From Cenococcum geophilum 1.58 (Eukaryota > Ascomycota > Dothideomycetes > Gloniales > Gloniaceae): DNA of 64,000 bases. The notes below the pieces were generated by a model, which saw only the letters and a program-made list of their open reading frames with translations, made no database searches and was not told where the DNA came from. This document shows positions 10,477-20,025 of this stretch, in pieces. Numbering within the stretch: position 1 is the stretch's first letter; the number at the start of each line of letters is the position of its first letter. The stretch lies in NCBI GenBank assembly GCA_001692895.1, contig KV748224.1:806001-870000 (forward strand). The letters are read 5' to 3'. The translations under genes were made by a program, and so were the position numbers.

Positions 10477-12855
10477 ATGGCGAATCTCTCCAGATTAGAG
10501 ATAATCAAAACGAAACCCATCGGAGAGGGACTGAACGGTTTTCGCGATTCATTTAACTCGACTTGTAAGGATCTAGGTGTCTCTGACTCATTGGACGCGT
10601 TGCATCAGATAGGCAATGAAGGTAACCGTCAATTCACCTGGTGCAAGCTCCATCTAATGCTCGTAGAACTGAAGGATACCTTGCTTGATCTAATACTAGC
10701 TCTGCAGAGCCTTCCCGCTTCTCGTTCATTGTCATCTAACGGCGGCAACAAAAGCCTCTTTGGTGATCTGTCGAGACTCAATTCAGCGGTTGATTCCGAC
10801 GGCTTCGACATCGAACAATTCATACCTCTTCTAAATGCGATCCTTCGGATTGAACCTGACGAGGTCATCTGGGAAAAGGTGTACGCTACTGTCACAGAGT
10901 CCACGCCTCCCCCCCGACCGCTACCATTCCACGTTCAAACCCCACATCGACGCAATACAAGCAGCTTCGCCAACTCGTCCGAACACAGGAAATACGTGGA
11001 TGATGTTCTAAAGGAGGAGCTAGGCCCTCTTTACGTGGGGATTCCTGGCTTGTATGAAGCATTCTTTAGGGGAGTGGAAGGTCTTGAAGAGGCAAGCGCC
11101 GCCGTTTTCAAGAAATGCAAGGAAGGGGACAATCCACTGTACGCCGAGGGCGGCTGGCGTGACTGGCCTGAAGGCGCGAAAGAACGTGGAGTCCTAAAGT
11201 GGTTTGACAAGCTAATTATATCATTTCTGGACTTCGCAAAGGAGCACGGGTTCGTTCCAAAGGCACGACGAAGACTAGTGGAGCATACTCAGCAGCCCTT
11301 GCAAGGATCTACGGCCGACCGAAAGCTAGATATCGGCTTCGTGGATGATCTAATAGCCGGCGAAAGCTCCCAATGCCATTGGTCGCACATACTTGTACCA
11401 GGAGAGCTGAAGAGTAATCCAAATACTGATATAGCCTCGAAAGCATGGTTTGATTTGGGGAAATACGTAAGGGAAGTATTCGCCGCTCAGGACAGTCGTC
11501 GCTTTGTCCTAGGCTTTACCCTCTGTGGATCTATTATGCGGTTATGGGAGTATGACCGGGTAGGAGGCATCGCATCATTACCATTTGATATTAACAAAGA
11601 CGGACTACAATTTACCTCGGCGATGTTGGGATTTCTCTGGATGAATGAGGAGCAGCTCGGGTTCGACCCTACCATTCTGACATCGGACGGCAAACGGTAC
11701 ATCGAAATTGTACGCAACGACCAGACCGAGCGTCTCATCCTTGACGAACTCATAAAGCGGGCACGCTGTATCGCTGGTCGAGCGACTACTTGCTGGAAAG
11801 CACACCGTGAGGGGACACCTAAGATACCCCTCGTCATCAAAGACTCGTGGCAGTACCCAGAGCGCGAGGAAGAAGGCAAACTGCTGCATGAGATATCGGA
11901 GAAGGGAGTGGTCAACGTGGCCAGGTACTATCACCATAAGACTGTTCGCGTAAGTGGACAAGATGATGACATCTTTAATATCCGCAAGGGGCTGGATATT
12001 ACAAAAGCGACAAACTACAAGCCAGAAGGCTTAATGATGCCTCCGAGACTGGCTGGAGTGCAAGGAAGTACGAGAAAAGGTCGAAGTTCTAGCAGAAAGA
12101 GGTCTTCCAGCTGCAGCGCCCCATTACCGCCCGGTAAGCGCCCGTGTTCGACCTCTCCGACTAAGCGCCCTATCATACAGAATCGCGTGCACCGACGCGT
12201 TATCACTAGTGACTACGGGAAGCCTCTTTACAAGGCAAGCTCTCGGGCTGCAATACTTGCTGCACTGGAGGGTGGCATCGAAGGATACGAGTCTTCATAC
12301 ACGCAGGCCGGCATCATCCAATGTGACATTTCAATAGGCAACCTTATGATGAACGAGGAAGACAACAATCCTTCTTGGCCGGCATTCTTAATTGACTTCG
12401 ATCTCGCGATTAAAGAGAAGCGAGAAGGACCTTCAGGAGCACGGGGCAAGACCGGCACGAGAGCGTTCATGGCTATAGGAGTGCTTCTGGGCGAGAAACA
12501 CTCCTTTAGGCATGATCTGGAATCGTTCTTCTGGGTGCTTTTCTGGATATGCGTACATTATGATGGGTCGGGTAAAGATATCGGTCCAACTGAGTTTGAG
12601 TGTTGGAACTATGAGAATACTACAAAGCTGGCTGAGTTAAAATCGGGGCTAGTAGGCAGAGAAGGCCATTTTCTTAACCGTATAGCTGAGGCATTCACAC
12701 CCTACTACCAACCGCTAAAGCCGTGGGTTAATAGGCTGCGGAAGGTGGTTTTCCCGACAGACGGGAAGTGGGAGAAGGAAGATAGGGCGCTTTATTCCCA
12801 GATGAAAGAGATTCTTCAGCAAGCACAGAAGGATCCAGAGGTGTTAGCAGAGTAG
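10477..12855 (+). CDS. FunK1-type fungal protein kinase (792 aa)
   Basis: A single uninterrupted exon from ATG at 10477 to TAG. The N-terminal half has the FunK1 pattern (LGPLYVGIPGLYEAFF near residue 183, WFDKLIISF near 242, STADRKLDIGFVDD near 278, WSHILVPGELKS near 302). The kinase core follows: VIKDSWQYPEREEEG around 453 with a candidate ATP-binding Lys 455, catalytic-loop motif QCDISIGNLM at 615-624, metal-binding FDLA with Asp 640 or 642, TGTRAFMA at 659 and RHDLESFFWVLFW at 678. A Ser/Arg-rich insert lies at 530-565. The usual HRD is QCD here, which as I recall also occurs in other FunK1 members. The family phosphorylates unknown targets and is expanded in filamentous fungi. The frame is clean, with no RIP stops. 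Confidence 0.93.
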   Translation: MANLSRLEIIKTKPIGEGLNGFRDSFNSTCKDLGVSDSLDALHQIGNEGNRQFTWCKLHLMLVELKDTLLDLILALQSLPASRSLSSNGGNKSLFGDLSRLNSAVDSDGFDIEQFIPLLNAILRIEPDEVIWEKVYATVTESTPPPRPLPFHVQTPHRRNTSSFANSSEHRKYVDDVLKEELGPLYVGIPGLYEAFFRGVEGLEEASAAVFKKCKEGDNPLYAEGGWRDWPEGAKERGVLKWFDKLIISFLDFAKEHGFVPKARRRLVEHTQQPLQGSTADRKLDIGFVDDLIAGESSQCHWSHILVPGELKSNPNTDIASKAWFDLGKYVREVFAAQDSRRFVLGFTLCGSIMRLWEYDRVGGIASLPFDINKDGLQFTSAMLGFLWMNEEQLGFDPTILTSDGKRYIEIVRNDQTERLILDELIKRARCIAGRATTCWKAHREGTPKIPLVIKDSWQYPEREEEGKLLHEISEKGVVNVARYYHHKTVRVSGQDDDIFNIRKGLDITKATNYKPEGLMMPPRLAGVQGSTRKGRSSSRKRSSSCSAPLPPGKRPCSTSPTKRPIIQNRVHRRVITSDYGKPLYKASSRAAILAALEGGIEGYESSYTQAGIIQCDISIGNLMMNEEDNNPSWPAFLIDFDLAIKEKREGPSGARGKTGTRAFMAIGVLLGEKHSFRHDLESFFWVLFWICVHYDGSGKDIGPTEFECWNYENTTKLAELKSGLVGREGHFLNRIAEAFTPYYQPLKPWVNRLRKVVFPTDGKWEKEDRALYSQMKEILQQAQKDPEVLAE

Positions 12856-13150
12856 ATAGAATAACATTTCATTGCCCTGTGCTCTTTCACCGCACGAGTT
12901 AAAGGTTTGCAGAGATTTGAGCGGCTAAGGCCAGGCAGCAGCCTTGGTCGAAACGCATGTGAAACAGCGTAGGGTGGGCTGAATAAACCCGGGAAAGCGG
13001 ATAACCCAATCTTCCGCCAGATCATCAGGTCCCCACACCCCACCATCCCGTATGGGCTTCATATTTCCACAAAACATGCAATCTACTCCCTAGCCTATCA
13101 GAAGCCGCCTTGTGCCGCCTGAATGGAGGCCGTAGGAGAATTAATTCCTT
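12856..13150. other. 3' flank of the FunK1 gene
   Basis: Normal-composition sequence between the kinase stop codon and the next minisatellite. No terminator-like element or gene is recognised. Confidence 0.4.
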
Positions 13151-13154
13151 CCTC

Positions 13155-13800
13155 TAACTAATCCCCTACTCGAACAAGTCCCCTACTCGAACAAATCCCC
13201 TGCGGGAGCTAATGCCCACGTGTTTTGCCGCCCTATGGGAACCAGTCCCCTACTCTAATAAATCCCCTACGGGATCTAGTCCCCTACTCCAATAAATCCC
13301 CTGCGCCGATAAATCCCCTGCGCCAACGAATCCCCTGCTCCAACAAATCCCCTACTCTAACGAATCCCTTACTCCAACGAATCCCCTCTGGGCGCCAACG
13401 CCCACGTGTTCTACCGCCCTATGGGAACTAATCCCCTGCGGCTTGCATTCCCATACGGCTTTTACTCCCTTACAGAAACTATTAGCCACCTCTTCCACTC
13501 CCCTACGGAAACAAATCCCCTATAAATTCCGTTCCTGTATATAGTAACCATATCTTCTACTACCCTGTAAGAACCGTACCCTATAGCTTCTATTCTCGTA
13601 CGGCTTTTACTCCTCTACAGGAATTAGTGGCGATAACTTCCACTCCCTTACGGAAACTAATCTCTTACAGCTTTCAGTTCTCTACGGGAACCGATACCGG
13701 CGTCCTCCGTCCCTTTACAGCTTTCAGTTCCTTACGGGAACCAACACCCACGTCTTCCACTCCTCTACGGGAACCAATACCCTGCGGCTCCCGTTCTCCC
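13155..13800. repeat. 17-bp minisatellite (cccctactccaacaaat) with a longer interspersed unit
   Basis: From 13155 to 13440 a 17-bp unit such as cccctactccaacaaat is repeated with changes. A longer phrase (acgcccacgtgtt...ccgccctatgggaac) occurs at about 13210-13245 and 13393-13430. From 13440 to 13800 the array becomes irregular but keeps the tacggga(a)ac words. The open frames here translate the repeat (NKSPTLTNPL) and are rejected as genes. Confidence 0.8.
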
Positions 13801-14072
13801 GTTCCCAAATTCGCCCGCGTCACAGCCTACCGCATGGGCCTTGTTGTCACAGGAGCAAGGAAGTATATGGGCTCATGTCCCGTATGGGAATGGGAGCCAT
13901 TCACGCACTAGCTACCCGCAATTGAGGTTTCAGGAGGGCAGTAGGTACTTTAAGTCATCTAGTTGTATTCGTTGGAACCCGGGCCCGCAACTAGGGATTC
14001 AATATATAACCACCCGACTGTATCTACATCCAAAATCGCAGCCGCCTAGAAGTCTTGAAAAGTGGGAAACAC

Positions 14073-16564
14073 TTAGCAGTAAGCGTCTAAATTGCCAACT
14101 TGGCCTGGACCCTTATAGTCACAGTCAAACTCATCACCCAGTTGCAGAACTGTTTCCAGATACCGATAGGACAACGATTTTTTTTCCTCGTGCGCTAAGG
14201 CAAGGGCTGCTCCTACAGCATTTTTGATCTGCAAAATATGAATAATTTAGCACAAAAATTCTCTGCTAGGACTTTAGTATTCCTACCTGTCGGCCGTTGA
14301 GCTCCCGTCGTGCTAATTCCTCAAGCTCTTTGTAACTGAATCTTGCCCCACTGGTAACTGCCTTCGCCAGGAAACTGGCCCAAAGGCCCCGTCTCGTATC
14401 AGCGCCTAAGGGAGGGTATTTTATGGCTATACGTATTCTGCTTCGCATTGCGTCGTCAAAGTCTTTCACACGATTAGTAGTGAGGATCATAATTCCTTCA
14501 TAGTATTCAAGTTTCCGCAGAAAAATTGAAGTTAGGTTGTTGCCCACATGATCCAATGATCGTTGCTTCATAAATACGTCAGCTTCATCTAATAAAAGTA
14601 TAGCATTCCAACAGCTGGCCAGCCGGAAAGCGCAAGAAAGCTGAATTTCAACCTCCTTTGCGTTGGTGGCTAGGTCCCCACTAGATAACTAGAAGAGTTA
14701 GGCAAATAGTAGCAGTTTAAATAAGCAGGGCATACCGTGTAAAGCGGCTTTTGCAACTCTTCTGAAAGTCCTTCTGCGGTCAAGGTCTTTCCAACTCCAG
14801 GAGGACCACTGATGCTCTGCGTTAGTTTTCTCTAAGTATGAAGCAGAACGGAGCTCGTACTGTAGCAGCATAATTAGACCACGTCCTTTGCCTGGCACAA
14901 AATCATCGAACTGAGCCCCATTTGCGTGAGAAGCTGCAAGAGCCCGAACAAGCTTCTTCCGGTCCTCCGGGATGGCAAGGTTCCGAAAGGAGAGAGCATT
15001 CCACTTAATGTCGCTAATATTGTCAACAGCAAACTCCACTGCGGGATATTAAATTAGCTTTGCAGTCTTCTCAGCTCGCGAATCTAGGAACTTACACCAG
15101 AGCTTATTGTCGAGACTGAACCCCAATACAGTCGGGCTGCAAATAAGCAAGTCCTCATGTTTCAACTCGGTAGGCTCCTTGCCATTGCTCTTAACTTTAT
15201 TAAGTTTTTTCTCAGCCGGTTCGCCAAAACAAATCGTCCAAATGTCGTTGGTTCGGTATTTTCGCTGCTCATCGATGCTAGGTTTGGCGTAGTTTGGATT
15301 ATTCTCTCGGAAAAGTACCGGGTCGACTATAATCCGACCATCAACGGACAATCTGGAGGGCTTTCCTTTCTCCATATAAAAGGCTTCACCTTTATGCTGT
15401 CGGTGGTGCGTCCCCATCAATGAAATGAATTTACGACCGCTATTAGCAAGTTCTCGCTTCTCCTCCTCTGCGTTAGGGTGGTATTTAAGGGGAAAACATG
15501 CAAGGCTGTGTATCGGCTTCGATCCCTGGAACTTCCAAATAGCAGCTGCAGTTACAGCCTCACCAAATTTTTTGCCATCAAAATCCAGATACCGACCTTG
15601 AATGCGGAAATATTCATCTCCTTCATCGTCCTCTTTCACCTCGCCCGAGTCAAATCTCGTGCATCTGTGCTTCTTGGTGCCATAGCATTTCCCATACACC
15701 AATTCATTCGACTTGAAGAGAGTCCAGAGCAGATCGAATGTAATTTCTCCGCTATCTCGCAGCGATACGAGGCGCTGTTTTGTTAAGGCATATGCATCCC
15801 TAATATAGTTCACCAAGAGGTCGAGGTGGGTACTGTTCTCCGGGGCTCCCTTGTAAGCTTCCAGCTCGGGAAGGAAGTGGTACAACATATTCCGCTCCAC
15901 CTGGTCTCAAGTTAGCAGCCGATCTGGGGCCCAATGGATAGGGTTTCATACCGTAGGTTTGTCTTCCTTAAGGAAAGTTCCATCCACACCTTGCAGAACG
16001 GACCTGAGTATGTCCCGCAGGCCTTTAGACTTGACGTCAACAAGGTGCGTCGTGCGTTTAGTCTTCTTGTCTGTTGTTTCGCCGTTAGTAACGTAAATCC
16101 GGTAGCTATTTTCGTGCTTACCAATGCGTATACGAACAACAAATATGTATTCGTCATATGCGTCCACCTCAGAAGGTGCTGTAGAGGATTCAACTATCTT
16201 GTACTTTGAGGTTGCATCATCCCAGCTACGTACGGCAAATCAGCTAGGGTTACACTTTCGGTTTGGCAGGGACATACATTTCATCAACTGTCTTGTACTC
16301 TACCTTCGAAGCTCGGGCTCTCGGTTCTTGAGGTTGGGAACTGTCTGCAGCTTGAGGCTCGGTAGCCTTGGGAGTGTCTGTAGCGCTGGGTGTTGCTTTC
16401 GCTGCCTTTAATACGTCCTTGAGCAGCTCCGCGAGGTGAAGGACAGTAACTGGGTCTGAGGGCGGTATGACTGGGCTAGAAAGAGGCGTTTGCGGACTTC
16501 CGCAGCTAGGAGGGGTGTCTGGAGACACCTTATATGGCTTCATGGTCTTGGGCTGGTTCGACAT
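14073..16564 (-). CDS. DUF7025 domain AAA+ ATPase (724 aa, seven exons)
   Basis: Exons: 16564..16256, 16203..15952, 15900..15096, 15038..14861, 14808..14736, 14688..14287, 14228..14073. The six introns are 47-58 nt, GT...AG, and every junction keeps frame. The start at 16564 was chosen because a TATA-like TATAAAG lies 132 bp upstream; a longer frame from 16723 begins upstream of that box. The N-terminus is Pro/Ser-rich, the middle (about 190-455) matches the DUF7025 region of fungal AAA proteins (YHFLPELEAY, GRYLDFDG, HTDI-like region absent), then the AAA+ core: Walker A GPPGVGKT 516-523, Walker B ILLLDEAD 569-576, sensor TTNR 609-612, arginine-finger-like SRIRIA near 622. Exon 7 gives QIKNAVGAALALA and ends GNLDAYC. 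It probably remodels a protein complex; the substrate is unknown. No disabling change is seen. Confidence 0.88.
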
Positions 16565-16695
16565 TGTTGCTTTACGAAGCTTCGGTAACGTAGTGCTGAG
16601 TTGAAGTATAAAACTGGTAATGAGTTGAGTGTATAGAGTGAGGAGCTGAGTGTAGAGAAGGTCGATGGTATCAGTTCTCGAATGAGATCCGCCCT

Positions 16696-16702
16696 CTTTA
16701 TA
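16696..16702 (-). promoter_or_regulatory. Putative TATA box of the AAA+ ATPase gene
   Basis: TATAAAG on the minus strand, inside gggtataaagagggc, lies 132 bp upstream of the chosen ATG at 16564. It separates that start from an upstream in-frame ATG at 16723 and is the reason the downstream start is preferred. Confidence 0.5.
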
Positions 16703-16980
16703 CCCAGCGATGCGACATGCCACGCGAATGCTTTCCCCTATTCATCCTAGGAGACGCCATGTCATACATATCGACATTAGTTCCGATATGGCAGAGGACC
16801 GAGTGAATGTTGCACGATCTTGCCGTAACTGCAGAAACAGAGCTGAGACCTGCATTTGGGATCTCGATTCCGGCGCTAGAGCGGCGCGAAAAGGACATTT
16901 AACTGCTCTGATTGATGCGTAGAAGCCTGACGGATATCGAGGATCCATTTTCGTTGTCGAAGCCAACATGCATGTGTTGG

Positions 16981-17088
16981 TTTTCAAATACTAGCGTGTG
17001 AGTTCATTTTCAAATACTAGCGCGTGAGTTCGCTTTCAAATACTAGCGTGTGAGTTCGCTTCCAAATACTAGCGTACGAGTTCGCTTC
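16981..17088. repeat. Four tandem 26-bp units
   Basis: The unit tttcaaatactagcgtgtga plus gttcgc is repeated four times (about 26 bp each) with one to three changes between copies. It lies between the AAA+ gene promoter and the adjacent MITE. Confidence 0.85.
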
Positions 17089-17102
17089 TGCATCAGACTA
17101 TA

Positions 17103-17248
17103 CAAGGGGGTAACACGAATTGCTCAGACGCCCCCCCTGCTAGTATGGAGAGGAAAATAAGCGAGCCCTAAGTAATATAGTAGGGCTAGGTTATTTTGTG
17201 TACCATACTAGTAGGGGGGGCGTCTGAGCAATTCGTGTTACCCCCTTG
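17103..17248. mobile_element. 146-bp MITE, 46-bp inverted ends, TA target duplication
   Basis: The left arm 17103-17148 starts caagggggtaacacg and ends tagtatgg. The right arm 17203-17248 is its inverse with one mismatch (tgc against tac). TA lies on both sides (17101-17102, 17249-17250). The inner part continues the pairing (gccctaagtaatatagtagggc and the ataa/ttat sides), so the whole element could fold as one hairpin. TA duplication fits the Tc1/mariner (pogo/Fot) superfamily. There is no coding capacity and no RIP, as expected for an element this short. Confidence 0.92.
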
Positions 17249-17250
17249 TA

Positions 17251-17904
17251 TGTTCGTCAGGTAGGCCTGGAAATTGAAGTCATGCCCTCAGGACAAAATA
17301 ACTCATTGGGTTGTATACAAAAACCTATTATAAATTTGAGACTTCATTGACTTCTCGCTCTTCTCTGTACGCGTGCCAGCATGTAATGAGATCTATACAC
17401 GTGACGTCCATTTTTGGTTAGTGTAAACATCGGTGAGAGTCAGCATGCAATACTTGCCCCGCGGTGGTACAGATACTGCGTACAATTTAAGGCCCCACCA
17501 GGCTGAGGACAAACAACCTTGAAATGTCTAGACATCGTCGTTGGGCACCAACACCACCATCCATTCCTCCCAGTCCTATAACTACGACACTCCTCCACAT
17601 CTCACCATATCGAACTCTGCATATGCGTTGGAGAATATAGAGTACGACACCCATTTATAAGATTTGCGCATGTACCCTACCATTATACCATTGGATCCCA
17701 TTTAGTAGCGGTGTAATCACAGTAAGTACCAATTTTACCATCTTCTAGCGGTGCTAACGTCTTACGTAAAATTAGCTGCTCTCGCAATTCACACACTGCC
17801 TTCTCATCGTACGGACCTAAGACAACCACTTGCGCGCGCTTGCCATAGACATTCCATCCTCATACACTACCTTCGAAAAGCTCAAGTTTTATAACTCTAC
17901 CGTT
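17251..17904. other. Upstream region of the 113-aa gene
   Basis: Normal base composition. The reading frame is open for about 28 codons before the ATG at 17905, so an upstream exon or earlier start is possible, but no splice site with a good branch point was found. No repeat is seen. Confidence 0.35.
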
Positions 17905-18300
17905 ATGAGCGAGACTGGAAGGACGGTTGATGTCACCGATGAGGTAGCAGAGGACAATCAAAAGTTAAAAGGAATATTTAAAGACAAAGTACGCTTTTAA
18001 CTTCTCAGCATGAAGATTATGCTGTTGCTAAGTCCCATCTAGACCAAACAAGACGGGGAGGTCGAAGGTGACTGGACAGGCCCTCACAAGTTGACAGTAC
18101 GAGGACCATTTCAGCGCACTACAGCGGTTGTCATAAAACATGGCAGCAGCGGGTATGTCACGGTCTTCAAAGTTTACACTGAAACGGATCATCGACCTGT
18201 TGCAACTTATAATGCATCGGACGGAACGACCATGATCATCTTAGAATCTACTGAATATTGCTGGGTCATGAATAGCGCCAAAGTCAAGTACATCTCATAA
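17905..18300 (+). CDS. Hypothetical 113-aa protein, one intron
   Basis: Exons are 17905..17988 and 18043..18300. The 54-nt intron begins GTACGC, has TTGCTAAG near its end and closes with TCTAG; the junction is phase 0. The splice removes an in-frame TAG and joins MSETGRTVDVTDEVAEDNQ plus KLKGIFKDK to TKQDGEVEGDWTGPHKLTV. The protein is soluble, with no signal peptide or membrane segment, and ends KVKYIS. No family is recognised. It ends 14 bp from the end of the opposite-strand gene at 18315-19162, a tail-to-tail pair. The start is uncertain because the frame stays open upstream. Confidence 0.5.
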
Positions 18301-18314
18301 CGTTTATTGGACAT

Positions 18315-19162
18315 TCACGTCTCAGTCGTGTATTTTTCCATGAGTTTTGTGCACATGTTGTAAGGGACAGTAACAAATGGGAAATGCACCTGTGGTTGTG
18401 GAAATGATATGGTCAATCCATCACTCAGGCCCTCCCTAATGTATGCAAGAATGACTTCAGCGGCTTCAGCGGTGAGTGGTAAGGTTAGGGTTTGGAGACA
18501 GGAAGAATGGTCTGCTCTGATTAGTCCTATCGACTATATAGTCAGGGAATTACGCACCTCCGATATGCCCCTGTTTTGAAGATGCTTCCTCCAAAATAGA
18601 GGGTTTGTTGGGATTGCATAGTTGTATCTCAAGCTTGTGGTAGTCTAGACGTTGATTAACGATATTCATGTGGATAATATTAAAGAAACATACTTTCTAA
18701 AAACGCCCTTGTATTTTCTTGCCTTGGCGTATTTGTTATCACCTTTCGTATCTGATCTGTTGCAATCCACGTGGGAGGGAGGTCTCGCGCCTCCAAATAG
18801 CACTGCGCATTGTCTAAGAGCCAATTGAATTGTTCATGTGGTAGCGTAGATAGACCGGAGAAAGACAAGGTGCAGAAGATTAAGGTTGTGAAGTCTAGCT
18901 TCTGCAGTTCCAACCATCGTGATTGGCTTTTTTCAGTACCGTCAGATAATTTTTTGATATTAAACCCTATCCTTCGGACTGGTAAAGGCTTTTCCTCTCG
19001 CACGAGTTTAACTATCTCGTCTAGGCCTCTCTGGACCGCAATCTGCGCTGAAAGGTTGGATGCTCTGACGCTTAGTTCCTTAGAAAGAACATGATCGATG
19101 TCATTGAGTTCGAATACGCGCTTGCTGATCTCGTCTAATTTTAGGGAGATCTCGTGCGGCAT
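18315..19162 (-). CDS. Hypothetical 250-aa protein, two introns
   Basis: Exons are 19162..18694, 18644..18558 and 18511..18315. Intron 1 (49 nt) begins with the consensus GTATGT and ends CTAG; intron 2 (46 nt) begins GTGCGT, has GGACTAATC 10 nt before its end, and closes GAGCAG. Both are phase 1 and the joined frame stays open to TGA at 18315. The N-terminal 100 residues are helical and charged (LKLDEISKRVFELNDIDHVL, GLDEIVKLVREEK), perhaps a coiled coil, followed by LPHEQFNWLLDNAQCYLEAR. Exon 3 reads LPLTAEAAEVILAYIREGL. Composition and splice sites look like a living gene. The family is not recognised. Confidence 0.6.
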
Positions 19163-20025
19163 AGTGAATGAATGATAAGGGATATAGAAGAAGCGAACAG
19201 TTGTTCTCCGAGTTCAGAAGCGAACAGCTACCATCTACGTTCGGGTGCGAACTTGCCGTTTTATGTTAGAAGTTGCCGAGGTGCCCCACTTTTGCTGATT
19301 CAGGCAGCAGCACATCTGGAACTGACCTCGTACGGCTTGTCGAAAACTAAAAGCGTGACGTGGCACCTTTTGGCAATCGGGCGTTTCAGTTATCGATGCA
19401 CCACGCCTGAGTGGTTCCCCTACATGAGCTCAACTATTGCTTATACGACAGCTGCTATAAGCATTGGCACAGCCCAGAACATATAATCTAACCGCGAAGT
19501 GAGGCGCAGCAGCATAGAGAGTTGCGGCTCGCGCCACAAATCTACATATAGGTGCGAAAACATGGTATGACAATGCAAATCTTTTACTACGCTATTTAGG
19601 GACTTAGAGTGGGTGGTCACTAAGATGTAGTTTCGCGTTTATTGGTTATGCAGGGGGTGAGCGGTGTAAAGAAGTCCTCAAAGCTATCAGGGGTCATGTG
19701 CTGATAGATGGGATATTCGTACTGATCTAGCTATGCAATGCATATTCGTTTCCCCGTAGTGGACTTTCTTCAATAACCAGATGCTCGAACGAAACTTCGC
19801 CGCTCTAGACGAAATTGGACAACAAAGAGAAGGAGAGATTCCGGAGACTAACTCCTTTGGGGAGATTGGAATTATTTCTCGATGTTGGCGCGGTGTGTAT
19901 GATTCTGCAGACGAAATAGTAAGGGAATCCAGCAGCGAATAGGATGAAGTGCCATGGTTGCAATGAACCTCACTCCGTAAGAACGGTTTGGGAGATCCCG
20001 AGGATATCGCAGCGGCCTTGACGAA
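19163..20025. other. Intergenic, no gene recognised
   Basis: Normal composition. A short direct repeat (agaagcgaacag) occurs twice near 19189 and 19219. The 104-codon plus-strand frame at 19172-19486 has no domain and no support. Confidence 0.4.

Noticed and set aside
13841..14227. 128-codon plus-strand frame
   Set aside because: It runs antisense over the last exon and intron of the AAA+ gene and has no domain.
15107..15786. Several plus-strand frames of 61-102 codons
   Set aside because: They are antisense shadows of the DUF7025 exon at 15096-15900.
16565..16723. In-frame extension of the AAA+ protein to an ATG at 16723
   Set aside because: A TATA-like box lies inside it and the extra sequence looks like a 5' leader, so the ATG at 16564 was preferred.
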